Assembly: GCA_020848855.1 (NCBI GenBank)
Contig: JADLHH010000284.1
Span: 1-28,719 of the forward strand
From: Anaerolineae bacterium
Lineage (GTDB): Bacteria; Chloroflexota; Anaerolineae; Aggregatilineales; Phototrophicaceae
DNA: 28,719 nt
Direction of reading: 5' to 3'
Position 1 is the stretch's first letter. The number at the start of each line of letters is the position of its first letter. The translations under genes were made by a program, and so were the position numbers. Below the pieces are notes generated by a model, which had not been told where the DNA came from, did not search any database, and saw only the letters and a list, made by a program, of their open reading frames with translations. Shown here piece by piece: positions 6,270-12,855 of the stretch.

Positions 6270-6884
6270 CTACGCCCCGGCGGCGGTGGTCAACTGCGCG
6301 ACCAGTTGGTCGACCGAATACTGCCCGCTCGCAAGCTGCGAAACTGCCCCCGACGGGCTGATGACGAAATGCGGAGTCGCCGCTGTATCGGTGATTACGC
6401 TGCCGAACTGCGTGACCAGATCGCGGATCATATCCGGCGGCGCGACGGCGAAGACCCAGGGGAAGTTTTCGCGCATGGCGTATTCCGCCAGGCTCGCCGT
6501 CGTGTCGCTCGGTCCGACACTGACCGACACATAGACGTAATCGCCTTCGCCAAGCAGCTCGCGCACGGTGCGCACCTCGCGCTGCTGGGTAAGGCAGTCG
6601 GCGCAATCGGTCGCTATCACCCCGACATAGACCGTTTTTCCGGCGAAGTCGGCGAGCGTGAACGCAGCGCCGGTCGCCGCATTGGTCAGGCGCATGGTCG
6701 CCCAGCCCGGCAGCGCCGATCCAGCGCGCAGCGCGTCCTCAAGCGGCGATCCTTCGGCGCTTTCGGCGGGCGATTCGAGCGTGGCAATCGGCGTGCTGAC
6801 GCTCGTGTTCAGCGTAGACGCAGCGGGTGAACACGCGGCGATCAGGACGATCAGCAGGGCGGCAAATATGGCAAATCGGGTCAT
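6270..6884 (-). CDS. Thioredoxin-fold lipoprotein (TlpA/ResA-like)
   Basis: 204 aa. The signal peptide ends in a lipobox LIAAC (Cys18). A Ser/Thr/Pro-rich linker follows to about residue 50. Then comes a redoxin-like domain: LADFAGKTVYVGVIATDCADC with a CxxC at Cys94-Cys97, a helix (LTQQREVRTVRELL), YVYVSVSVGPSD, and TPHFVISPSGAV, which contains the cis-Pro loop position (T-P). This is the layout of extracytoplasmic thiol-disulfide oxidoreductases (TlpA/ResA/Sco types). Partner and substrate are unknown; the neighbours give no hint of cytochrome biogenesis. Start ATG at 6884. Expected to face outside the membrane. Confidence 0.82.
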   Translation of the reverse strand: MTRFAIFAALLIVLIAACSPAASTLNTSVSTPIATLESPAESAEGSPLEDALRAGSALPGWATMRLTNAATGAAFTLADFAGKTVYVGVIATDCADCLTQQREVRTVRELLGEGDYVYVSVSVGPSDTTASLAEYAMRENFPWVFAVAPPDMIRDLVTQFGSVITDTAATPHFVISPSGAVSQLASGQYSVDQLVAQLTTAAGA

Positions 6885-6975
6885 GGGACTGTCGCTCCCG
6901 AACCGAACACACGTACCAAGTTTGCCATCTTTCCTTACAATTCGCTTGCGGGGCGCATAAGGCGGCGATGAGATA

Positions 6976-6996
6976 TTTCGCGGTCTAGCCGCGAAA
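6976..6996 (-). terminator. Hairpin after the TIR-TPR operon
   Basis: TTTCGCGG (6976-6983) and CCGCGAAA (6989-6996) form an 8-bp stem with a 5-nt loop, 9 nt beyond the stop of the 208 aa gene. There is no clear U-run, so termination is probable rather than certain. Confidence 0.5.
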
Positions 6997-7004
6997 ACAT
7001 GCGG

Positions 7005-7631
7005 TTAGCCGCGCGACGATGCCACGATCCGGGCGGCGACTTCCGCCAGCAGCGATGCCATGTAGCCTTCCGCCGGGCAGCCGAGCGACGAATCCTGCAC
7101 GTAGAACGTTTCGGCGCTGTCGCGCACGATCATCCCGGCGCGCCCGTAGGCGTGCGTGACGATCTGCACCTGCCAGTCGCCGTATGTGTGAACAGTCTGT
7201 GAGACGCGCGCCGTCTGATCGAGCCAGTCGCCGTAGATCGCCTCGAACGGCGGCGGCTCGGCTCCGCGCGCCCGCATGACGGCGTAGATCACCGCCTGGC
7301 ACACGTCGGCAAACCCGGCGGCGGCACAGTCGATTTCCACGTCGCGCAGGTTAACGTTCGGGTTGATGGCGTACAGTTGATCGGTAAAGACGCGGGTGAG
7401 TTCGGGGGCGAAGGTGAGCCACCGCTGAATCGTCAGCCGAGCCGGGATGGCGGCAAGCACCGCCGCGCGCACGTCGTTGAGTTCCGCCCCCGCCTGATCG
7501 ATGTGTCCCAAGCCGGTGAAGTCCTTCGGCTCGAACAAGGCGACACCGAACTCCGGCGGCAGGTGATGCGCCTCACGGAACGCCCGGATCGGCACGAACG
7601 GGCGCGAGACGCCGTCAATGGTCAGGCGCAT
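7005..7631 (-). CDS. Hypothetical protein, last gene of the TIR-TPR operon
   Basis: 208 aa, soluble, no signal peptide or membrane span, and no family recognised. The N-terminal part has MRLTIDGVSRPFVPIRAFREAHHLPPEFGVALFEPKDFTG. The C-terminal part is beta-rich (YGDWQVQIVTHAYGRAGMIVRDSAETFYVQDSSLGCPAEGYMASLLAEVAARIV). Its ATG (7631) lies inside the end of the TIR-TPR gene, with a 17-nt overlap, so the two are translationally coupled and probably work together. It may be an effector, a regulator or an immunity-type partner of the TIR protein; the sequence does not decide. Confidence 0.75.
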   Translation of the reverse strand: MRLTIDGVSRPFVPIRAFREAHHLPPEFGVALFEPKDFTGLGHIDQAGAELNDVRAAVLAAIPARLTIQRWLTFAPELTRVFTDQLYAINPNVNLRDVEIDCAAAGFADVCQAVIYAVMRARGAEPPPFEAIYGDWLDQTARVSQTVHTYGDWQVQIVTHAYGRAGMIVRDSAETFYVQDSSLGCPAEGYMASLLAEVAARIVASSRG

Positions 7632-8655
7632 GAAATTCGGTGTTCATCCGCTGAACCAGCCGGCGAATCTCGTCGATCATCGCGGTCGGCAGGCGCAGTT
7701 CCCGCCCCACCCACAGCGGATCGTAGAAGCGCTCGTCGCGCGCCGCCACCAGCTTCCAGATGCCCGCCGCTTCGTCGTAGCGCCCCAGCTCGTGCAGAGT
7801 CAGCGCCATGCCCGCCAGCGACATGGTGTAATTCGGGCGCAGCGCCGTCGCCCGCTCGTAATCGGTGAGCGCTTTGGCGTAGGCGCGGTGCGTGAAGTAC
7901 AGTTCGGCGCGGTTGTTATACGCCCGGTAGTACTGCGGTGCGAGCGCCAGCACGGCGTCGTAGTCCGCGAACGCGCCGGATTCGTCGCCGCTGCGCCGCC
8001 GCAGCACCGCCCGGTCGAAGCGCGCCTCGATGTGCGCCGGGTTCAGGCGCAGCGCGTCGCCCAGATCGGTGATTCGCCCTTCGTGATCCTGCCGGACACG
8101 CGTCAGCGAGCGGTTGAACACGATTTCGGCGTGCAGCTCATCGTCAGTGGGAACGGGCAGGCTCGCCGCTTCGGCGGTGCGCTGCTGGACGATTTCCGCG
8201 TGTTCCGGCGGCGTCGGCGCGATTGCACCGAACATCATGGACTGGAAGCGCTGTTCGGTCAGCGTCTTCACCGTCTCAGCAAATGTCTCCGACGTGAGCG
8301 GCAGCCCGTAATAGCGGCGCAGGATGACGAGTTCCTTCGGCAGCGCGCCCGCCACGAACGAAGCATCCCCTACCCGCAGCGGCACGATATTGCGACGTGT
8401 GGTAACCGCGTGCTCGATCTCGCGCGACAGCGACTCGTCGGGCTTTTGCAGAAGCTCGACCATGCCGGAAGCGACCACGATCAGAAAATGCGCCCGCGCC
8501 TCGATCTGCGCCAGATCAACCTCGTCGCGGTCGTTGAAGGCGCTGGCGTCCATGAACACGTCGCAGCCTTCCGCCCGCAGCGCGTGGAACAGCGCCAGCG
8601 CAGCCGAAAAGCCGTATCGGCGGCGGTAACTGATGTAAACGGTTCGGTCATTCAT
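7615..8655 (-). CDS. TIR domain-TPR repeat protein
   Basis: 346 aa. Residues 4 to about 115 are a TIR domain: TVYISYRRRYGFSAALALFHALRAEGCDVFMD, HFLIVVASGMVELL, then LSREIEHAV with Glu79 at the position of the catalytic glutamate in NAD-cleaving TIRs, and NIVPLRVGD. Residues about 174-305 hold three to four TPR units (HIEARFDRAVLRRRSGDESGAFADYD, RAYNNRAELYFTHRAYAKALTDYERA, TMSLAGMALTLHELGRYDEAAGIW). Bacterial TIRs act as NAD hydrolases in defence or as assembly modules; TPRs bind partner proteins. It overlaps the upstream gene by ATGA and the downstream gene by 17 nt. NADase activity is inferred, not shown. Confidence 0.88.
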   Translation of the reverse strand: MNDRTVYISYRRRYGFSAALALFHALRAEGCDVFMDASAFNDRDEVDLAQIEARAHFLIVVASGMVELLQKPDESLSREIEHAVTTRRNIVPLRVGDASFVAGALPKELVILRRYYGLPLTSETFAETVKTLTEQRFQSMMFGAIAPTPPEHAEIVQQRTAEAASLPVPTDDELHAEIVFNRSLTRVRQDHEGRITDLGDALRLNPAHIEARFDRAVLRRRSGDESGAFADYDAVLALAPQYYRAYNNRAELYFTHRAYAKALTDYERATALRPNYTMSLAGMALTLHELGRYDEAAGIWKLVAARDERFYDPLWVGRELRLPTAMIDEIRRLVQRMNTEFHAPDH

Positions 8656-9002
8656 AACCTAATTCTAACATTCAACTCGTCAGCAATGCGTGAGGAATAT
8701 TCGACCTTGCCGTAGAAAAGCGAGAGACCGAAGTGCGCCGTCAGCAGTTGCGCCGGGCTGCGGTGCTGATCCCTGCCGGGAGCGAAGCCGACCACTGGAG
8801 TCGATTCGGCGCGATCCTGTACGTAGACCCGCCAGCGTAATTCGCGGCAGTCGGTGTAGCGCAGCTCAAAGACGTGGTCGCCCACCTGCCCGCCGAACAC
8901 GAGCGTGCCGCCCCAGTCGGTCACATCCAGCCGGGTGAGGCTGGCGGGCGCGTCTTCCGGCAGCCCCAGTAGCAGCGGCAAGGCGTTCGCCGGGTCGCTC
9001 AT
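8652..9002 (-). CDS. Hypothetical protein of the TIR-TPR operon
   Basis: 116 aa, acidic to neutral, no signal peptide or membrane span. The central part is beta-strand-like (LTRLDVTDWGGTLVFGGQVGDHVFELRYTDCRELRWRVYVQD) and ends in FYGKVEYSSRIADELNVRIRL. No family was recognised. Both ends overlap neighbours by exactly four bases (ATGA): with the stop of the zinc-ribbon gene at 8999-9002, and with the start of the TIR-TPR gene at 8652-8655. Such overlaps imply coupled translation and near-equal amounts of the three proteins. Confidence 0.75.
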   Translation of the reverse strand: MSDPANALPLLLGLPEDAPASLTRLDVTDWGGTLVFGGQVGDHVFELRYTDCRELRWRVYVQDRAESTPVVGFAPGRDQHRSPAQLLTAHFGLSLFYGKVEYSSRIADELNVRIRL

Positions 9003-9394
9003 TCGTCGGCAGCCCCACTCATGCCGCCGTCGCTCCCGCCCATGTCGGCTTCAATGCGTTCGGGGTCGTCGCCCTTCATCAGCCGCTCGGTAATTTCACC
9101 AAACGCCGGGTCGCTGATGGCTTCATCCTGCCCAAGCTGGTGCATCATCCTGCCGACTTCCCGGCTGTCGCCGCCTTCCAGCACTGACAGCATCTCACCC
9201 GAATCCATGCCGGTGTAATCGCGGCTCGGCTTCTGGATCGCCACCCGGCTGATGAGGCGGGTCAGGTCATGGCTGCCGCAGTGCGGGCACGTATGCGCGT
9301 TTTCGGCATTCGCCGCGTCGTAGTCCTTGTACGTCTTATAGAACAGCGCCGCCTTACGCCCGCATACATTGCAGCGGTAATCGTAAACTGGCAT
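8999..9394 (-). CDS. FmdB-type zinc ribbon protein
   Basis: 131 aa. The start MPVYDYRCNVCG, followed about 27 residues later by HTCPHCGSHDLTRLIS, gives two CxxC pairs in the pattern of the FmdB/CxxC_CxxC_SSSS putative regulatory family, so a single zinc ribbon is expected. The rest (to residue 131) is acidic, Gly/Asp-rich and helical, with GRMMHQLGQDEAISDPAFGEITERLMKGDDPERIEADM. That is longer than the usual ~60-110 aa family members. The ATG at 9394 was chosen because it begins the family motif and has AAGGAG 9 nt upstream. It is the first gene of the four-gene overlapping operon containing the TIR-TPR protein. Confidence 0.85.
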   Translation of the reverse strand: MPVYDYRCNVCGRKAALFYKTYKDYDAANAENAHTCPHCGSHDLTRLISRVAIQKPSRDYTGMDSGEMLSVLEGGDSREVGRMMHQLGQDEAISDPAFGEITERLMKGDDPERIEADMGGSDGGMSGAADE

Positions 9395-9421
9395 AATGTC
9401 GCTCCTTGAACCTAATTCGTG

Positions 9422-9451
9422 ATTATACTGGAAGCCCCTTTCGATGCTCAA
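9422..9451 (-). promoter_or_regulatory. Promoter of the zinc ribbon-TIR operon, overlapping a divergent rhomboid promoter
   Basis: On the minus strand TTGAGC (9451-9446) and TATAAT (9427-9422) are separated by 18 bp. On the plus strand TATACT (9424-9429) overlaps the same bases and could serve the rhomboid gene at 9444 with an almost leaderless mRNA. The minus -35 lies inside the first codons of the rhomboid gene. Confidence 0.6.
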
Positions 9452-10325
9452 CGATCCGCCCCCGGAGCGGCGCAAACAACACCCACTCGAACGCGACCCC
9501 GTCGCGCCGCCGTCCCCGGACCCGTCAGGCGGGCAGCCGCCGCGCCCGCAGGTGATCCTGCACATCCCGTCGGTGCGCCCGACGGTGACCTACGCCATCA
9601 TCGCCCTCAACGTGATCGTGTTTCTGATCCGCGCGACTTCGCCGCAGCTTGACGACCAGATTCTGGTGTGGGGCGCGAACAACGGGCGTGACGTGGTTAC
9701 TAACGGCGAGGTTTACCGCCTGCTCACGTCGATGTTCCTGCACGCCAGCATCTACGACTTTCGCGGCGACTTCGCGCTGCAAAACAGCCTGCACATCATT
9801 TTCAACATGTACATTCTGTACGTGATGGGCACGCAGGTCGAGCGGCTGTTCGGGCACGTCCGCTTCGCCGCCGTCTACCTGCTGGGCGGGCTGGCGGGTT
9901 CGGTGCTGAGCGCGGTGCTGGGCAGCGACAACAGCTACTCGGTCGGCGCGTCGGGGGCGGTTTTCGCCGTGATCGGCGCGGAGTTCATCTACCTGTACCA
10001 GCACCGCAAGCTGCTCGGCGCGCGCGGGCGCGCCCAGATGCGCAGCCTGCTCTATCTGGCGGTGATCAACCTGTTCTTCGGGGCGCTCACCAGCGTCGCC
10101 GGAGCGGGCATTCGGGTGGATAACTGGGCGCACCTCGGCGGCTTGATCGGCGGGTCGGTGCTGGCATTCGCCATCGGACCGATCTACATCGTGCGAAGCC
10201 ACCCGGAACACCCCAACGAACTGCTGGGCGACGACATCAACCCGCTCAAAAACCGCTACTGGGTGTTGTCAGTCTATGTCATTATCCTGATGGTGATCCT
10301 GATCGCCGCTCGCAGCTTCGCCTGA
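9444..10325 (+). CDS. Rhomboid family intramembrane serine protease
   Basis: Cleaves membrane proteins within or near the bilayer. The 293 aa product has a Pro-rich cytoplasmic tail (1-45), a first span (about 48-63), then the rhomboid core: YRLLTSMFLHAS, NSLHIIFNMYILYVMG with the oxyanion-side His117/Asn121 pair, VERLFGHVRFAAVYLLGGLAGS, the catalytic loop SVGASGAVFA with Ser170, and DNWAHLGGLIGG with His230. A final span is at about 270-290. All catalytic residues are present, so it should be active. Length and topology (6+1 spans) fit bacterial rhomboids. The ATG at 9444 has only a weak GGAAG upstream. The 3' end overlaps the convergent DUF2304 gene by 57 bp. Confidence 0.94.
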   Translation: MLNDPPPERRKQHPLERDPVAPPSPDPSGGQPPRPQVILHIPSVRPTVTYAIIALNVIVFLIRATSPQLDDQILVWGANNGRDVVTNGEVYRLLTSMFLHASIYDFRGDFALQNSLHIIFNMYILYVMGTQVERLFGHVRFAAVYLLGGLAGSVLSAVLGSDNSYSVGASGAVFAVIGAEFIYLYQHRKLLGARGRAQMRSLLYLAVINLFFGALTSVAGAGIRVDNWAHLGGLIGGSVLAFAIGPIYIVRSHPEHPNELLGDDINPLKNRYWVLSVYVIILMVILIAARSFA

Positions 10326-10697
10326 CGCCAGCTTCGCGGCAGCGCGCTGCGCCTCGCTCAGTTCCCAGCGCAGGATCGCCATCTGCTGGGCGATGTCCTT
10401 GTTTTCGCGCGCCAGCCGGGTCAGCACCGTCGAAAAATGCAGCAGGATGAACAGCATGAAGATGATCGCCACCAGAAACAGCGCGGCGGGCGGGTAGGTC
10501 ACGACCCCAAGCAGCGCCGCGAACGAATCGAGCAGCGGGCGCGACACGCTCAGAATGATCAGCACGATAGTGGTCGCCAGCCACAGCAGCGAATAATCCT
10601 CGCGCAGCTTGCGCTGGCGCACCAGCTCCAGCACGAACACCAGCCCCGCCACCGACGCGGCGAGACCGAACAACGTTGCGCGATCAATCTCAATCAT
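10269..10697 (-). CDS. DUF2304 family membrane protein
   Basis: 142 aa. An N-terminal span (about 8-26) is followed by the family-like LVRQRKLREDYSLLWLATTIVLIILSVSRPLLDSFAALLGVVTYPPAALFLVAIIFMLFILLHFSTVL, giving about three spans. A cytoplasmic coiled-coil tail follows (LARENKDIAQQMAILRWELSEAQR). DUF2304 proteins are often near polysaccharide synthesis genes; none are seen here and the function is unknown. The Asp/His-rich terminal residues are encoded inside the 3' end of the rhomboid gene on the other strand. Start ATG 10697 with GGGAG upstream. Confidence 0.82.
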   Translation of the reverse strand: MIEIDRATLFGLAASVAGLVFVLELVRQRKLREDYSLLWLATTIVLIILSVSRPLLDSFAALLGVVTYPPAALFLVAIIFMLFILLHFSTVLTRLARENKDIAQQMAILRWELSEAQRAAAKLASGEAASGDQDHHQDNDID

Positions 10698-10710
10698 GGG
10701 AAACTCCCGG

Positions 10711-10875
10711 CACTCAGCGTTCAGCCGTCAGCTTTTAGCCAGAAGAAAATACCCGTAAATCGCCGGAACGCCAAGCCCGGACATGCCGGCGTGAGGATGC
10801 GGCGCACCGCCCGTACTCGTCGCAGCGCAAATTCGCTCGGTCTTTCGCTGATGGCTGAATGCTGACCGCTGATAG
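10711..10875. repeat. Inverted heptanucleotide arrays between DUF2304 and csp genes
   Basis: Left block: four 7-bp units from 10711 (cactcag, cgttcag, ccgtcag, cttttag). Right block: four units from 10848 (ctgatgg, ctgaatg, ctgaccg, ctgatag), complementary in type and order. About 110 bp between them contains no ORF. The whole 10698-10943 gap holds this element and the csp terminator, and nothing else I can support. Confidence 0.75.
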
Positions 10876-10886
10876 CCCCATGAATC

Positions 10887-10911
10887 AAAAACGCCACCCT
10901 TGCGGGTGACG
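10887..10911 (-). terminator. Rho-independent terminator of the cold shock gene
   Basis: On the minus strand GCGUCACCC pairs with GGGUGGCGU (one G-U) around a four-base GCAA loop (GNRA type), followed directly by a run of U. It starts 33 nt after the csp stop. Confidence 0.85.
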
Positions 10912-10943
10912 CTCTGTGGCTTCTACGTGTCGGTAGAACGAAC

Positions 10944-11156
10944 TTAGATAACCACGACGTTGCTGGCTTGCAGACCTTTCGGTCCCTGTTCCAGCGTGAA
11001 TTCAACCTGCTGCCCTTCTTCGAGCGAACGGTAGCCGCTGCCCTGAATGGCAGAGTAGTGCACGAAAACGTCCGGTGCGCCATTACGAGCGATGAACCCG
11101 AAACCCTTCGTGCTGTTGAACCACTTTACAGTGCCTTGAATTCGTTCGGTCGCCAT
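10944..11156 (-). CDS. csp: Cold shock domain protein
   Basis: 70 aa OB-fold RNA chaperone that binds single-stranded RNA. It starts [26 protein letters not shown], with RNP1 (KGFGFI), then DVFVHYSAI as RNP2, and [23 protein letters not shown] at the end. Length and motifs are typical of CspA-type proteins. The ATG at 11156 has AAGGAG about 9 nt upstream; a longer reading frame upstream is not conserved. The promoter (11257-11285) predicts an unusually structured leader of about 94 nt, a common feature of temperature-regulated csp genes. Confidence 0.97.
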   Translation of the reverse strand: MATERIQGTVKWFNSTKGFGFIARNGAPDVFVHYSAIQGSGYRSLEEGQQVEFTLEQGPKGLQASNVVVI

Positions 11157-11250
11157 GCCGAACCACTCCTTAAAATACCACCCCTCACGGGGCAAGAACT
11201 AAGAGAAATAGAACGTCGTGTTTCATATTCAACTCCATTCGTTCTACTCA
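11157..11250 (-). promoter_or_regulatory. Structured 5' leader of csp with possible leader peptide
   Basis: Between the predicted start of transcription and the gene, TAGAACG (11209-11215) and CGTTCTA (11240-11246) can form a 7-bp stem. Nearer the gene, CCCC-GUGA-GGGG (11181-11192) forms a short GNRA hairpin just before the AAGGAG. A tiny frame with its own GGAG ([13 protein letters not shown]) ends with its stop codon in that hairpin. Its translation is speculative. Confidence 0.5.
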
Positions 11251-11256
11251 CGGCAA

Positions 11257-11285
11257 ATCATAGTCGGATCAGTTTGGAAAGTCAA
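11257..11285 (-). promoter_or_regulatory. Promoter of csp
   Basis: On the minus strand TTGACT (11285-11280) and TATGAT (11262-11257) are separated by 17 bp. It is back to back with the moaD promoter, the two -35 boxes being 24 bp apart. Confidence 0.85.
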
Positions 11286-11309
11286 GCGAAAATTCTACGC
11301 TTTATAGTC

Positions 11310-11339
11310 TTGACAAATAAAGAACTTTTGTTCTAGAAT
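11310..11339 (+). promoter_or_regulatory. Promoter of moaD-BNR unit with GAAC-N4-GTTC inverted repeat
   Basis: TTGACA (11310-11315) and TAGAAT (11334-11339) are separated by 18 bp. The spacer carries the perfect inverted repeat AGAAC-TTTT-GTTCT (11321-11334), whose end overlaps the -10. The form GAAC-N4-GTTC matches Gram-positive LexA (SOS) operators, so a repressor site is likely; which repressor is not shown. Confidence 0.75.
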
Positions 11340-11372
11340 CCATAAAACACCAATGATGAGGACAAAAAAGTT

Positions 11373-11648
11373 ATGGCAAAGGTGCGGTTCACGAGCCACC
11401 TCAAACGCTTCTTTCCCGACCTCACCAATGGCGAAATGGTCGCCGGAAATACCGTCGCGGATGTAGTCGCCGCGCTGGATATCCGGCATCCCGGCTTGGG
11501 CAGCTATCTCGTGGACGAGCGCGGCGCGCTGCGCAAACACGTCAACATCTTCATCGGCGATACGCTGGTGCGCGACCCGCAGCGTCTGCAAGACCCGGTC
11601 GGCGATGAGACGCTGGTCTACATCTTCCAGGCGCTCTCCGGCGGATGA
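11373..11648 (+). CDS. MoaD/ThiS family ubiquitin-like protein
   Basis: 91 aa beta-grasp protein ending in Gly-Gly (FQALSGG), the site that is adenylated and thiocarboxylated in sulfur carriers or conjugated in ubiquitin-like modifiers. MoaD-like features: MAKVRFTSHLKRFFPD, TVADVVAALDIRHPGLGSYLVDERGALRKHVNIFIGD, DETLVYIFQALSGG. No moaE, thiF/moeB-type E1 or other molybdopterin gene is in the window, so its partner is unknown. It heads a unit with the BNR-repeat protein 142 nt downstream. ATG at 11373, with an A-rich leader and a weak Shine-Dalgarno. Confidence 0.9.
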   Translation: MAKVRFTSHLKRFFPDLTNGEMVAGNTVADVVAALDIRHPGLGSYLVDERGALRKHVNIFIGDTLVRDPQRLQDPVGDETLVYIFQALSGG

Positions 11649-11656
11649 GCCAAAAA

Positions 11657-11773
11657 GGACTGAGGACTGAGACACGAGGACTGAGAAAAGACATTTCTCA
11701 CCGGAATTTAGCTGCTCACCAATAGCTCAGTCCTTCTCTTTTACCCAGCACTCAGCACCCGGCACTCGGTACT
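11657..11773. repeat. Heptanucleotide arrays between moaD and the BNR gene
   Basis: Left block: units from 11657 (ggactga, ggactga, gacacga, ggactga, gaaaaga). Right block: a complementary-type unit tcagtcc (11727-11733) and then units from 11746 (cagcact, cagcacc, cggcact, cggtact). They fill nearly the whole 142-bp gap and stop just before the Shine-Dalgarno of the next gene. Confidence 0.8.
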
Positions 11774-11790
11774 TGAATAAGGAGAAAAAC

Positions 11791-12855
11791 ATGCTGCTCT
11801 TGGGGACTCGTAAAGGCTTGATCACGTATGAACGGAACGGCAGCGACTGGCATTTCACCGGCGAAGCCTTCCGCGCCATCCCGATCTCGTATGCGGCGAC
11901 AGACCCGCGCAGCGGGACGCTGTGGGCGTGCCTGGATCACGGTCACTGGGGACCGAAGCTGCACCGCTCGCGCGACGACGGCAGGACGTGGGATGAGATC
12001 GAGACGCCCAAGTACCCCGAAGGCGTGACCCGCAGCGACGGGCAGCCTGCGACGCTCTCCTACCTGTGGTATCTCGCGCCGGGCGGCAAAGACCAGCCGG
12101 CGCGGATTTACCTGGGCACGGAGCCGGGCGGCTTGTTCCAGAGCGACGATGGCGGCGACAGCTTCCATCTGGTCGAGACGCTGTGGAATCACCCGTCACG
12201 GCAGGAATGGTGGTTCGGCGGCGGGCGCGACCACCCCGGCTGCTGCTCGATTGTGGTTGACCCGCGCGACAGCCGTCATGTGATCATCGGCATCAGCGTC
12301 GGCGGGGTATTCGAAACCTGCGACGGCGGCGAGACCTGGCAGGGACGCAATCAGGGGTTGAACGCCTGCTACATGCCCGACCTGCACCCGGAATACGGGC
12401 ACGATCCCCATTTCATGGTCGCTTCGCCAGCCAACCCGGACGTGCTGTGGCAGCAGAATCACTGCGGGCTGTTCCGCTCGACCGACGGCGCGCAGACCTG
12501 GCAGGACTTGTCCGCCCCGCCCGCCTATTTCGGCTTCGCCATCGCGGTCGACGACAAGGATACGGAGACGGCGTGGGTCGTCCCGGCAATCGACGCCGAA
12601 TACCGCATGGCGGTGGATCGCTCGCTGTGCGTGTGCCGCACCGAAGACGGCGGCAGGACGTGGACGGCGTTCCGAAGCGGGCTGCCGCAGGACACCGCCT
12701 ACGACCTCACCTTCCGCCACGCGCTCGATAAGCAGGGCGACACCCTGGTCTTCGGCACGACCACCGGCAACGTCTATGTATCGGATGATCGCGGCGAGAA
12801 CTGGCGCTGTATCGCCAACAACCTGCCGCCGATTTACTCGGTGCGCTTCGCCTGA
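11791..12855 (+). CDS. BNR/Asp-box repeat beta-propeller protein
   Basis: 354 aa cytoplasmic protein; no signal peptide. Asp-box motifs (S-x-D-x-G-x-T-W type) recur: SRDDGRTW, SDDGGDSF, TCDGGETW, STDGAQTW, TEDGGRTW, SDDRGENW. This indicates a six- or seven-bladed propeller like sialidase/sortilin/photosystem-assembly propellers. The sialidase arginine triad and other catalytic residues cannot be confirmed, so enzyme activity should not be assumed. The ATG at 11791 follows AAGGAG by 6 nt; an in-frame TTG 18 nt upstream is less likely. It shares a transcription unit with the ubiquitin-like protein and overlaps the VOC gene by 4 nt. Confidence 0.88.
   Translation: MLLLGTRKGLITYERNGSDWHFTGEAFRAIPISYAATDPRSGTLWACLDHGHWGPKLHRSRDDGRTWDEIETPKYPEGVTRSDGQPATLSYLWYLAPGGKDQPARIYLGTEPGGLFQSDDGGDSFHLVETLWNHPSRQEWWFGGGRDHPGCCSIVVDPRDSRHVIIGISVGGVFETCDGGETWQGRNQGLNACYMPDLHPEYGHDPHFMVASPANPDVLWQQNHCGLFRSTDGAQTWQDLSAPPAYFGFAIAVDDKDTETAWVVPAIDAEYRMAVDRSLCVCRTEDGGRTWTAFRSGLPQDTAYDLTFRHALDKQGDTLVFGTTTGNVYVSDDRGENWRCIANNLPPIYSVRFA

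Noticed and set aside
7618..8715. 365-codon plus-strand frame
   Set aside because: It is the antisense shadow of the TIR-TPR gene; Arg/His/Gln-rich translation without any motif, and the minus-strand gene has clear domains.
7005..9394. Assignment of the TIR operon to a named defence system such as Thoeris
   Set aside because: No ThsA-like SIR2/SLOG effector or other defining partner is present; the other three proteins do not match known systems that I recognise.
11791..12855. Calling the propeller a sialidase
   Set aside because: Asp boxes are structural; the catalytic Arg triad and Tyr/Glu pair cannot be identified and there is no signal peptide.
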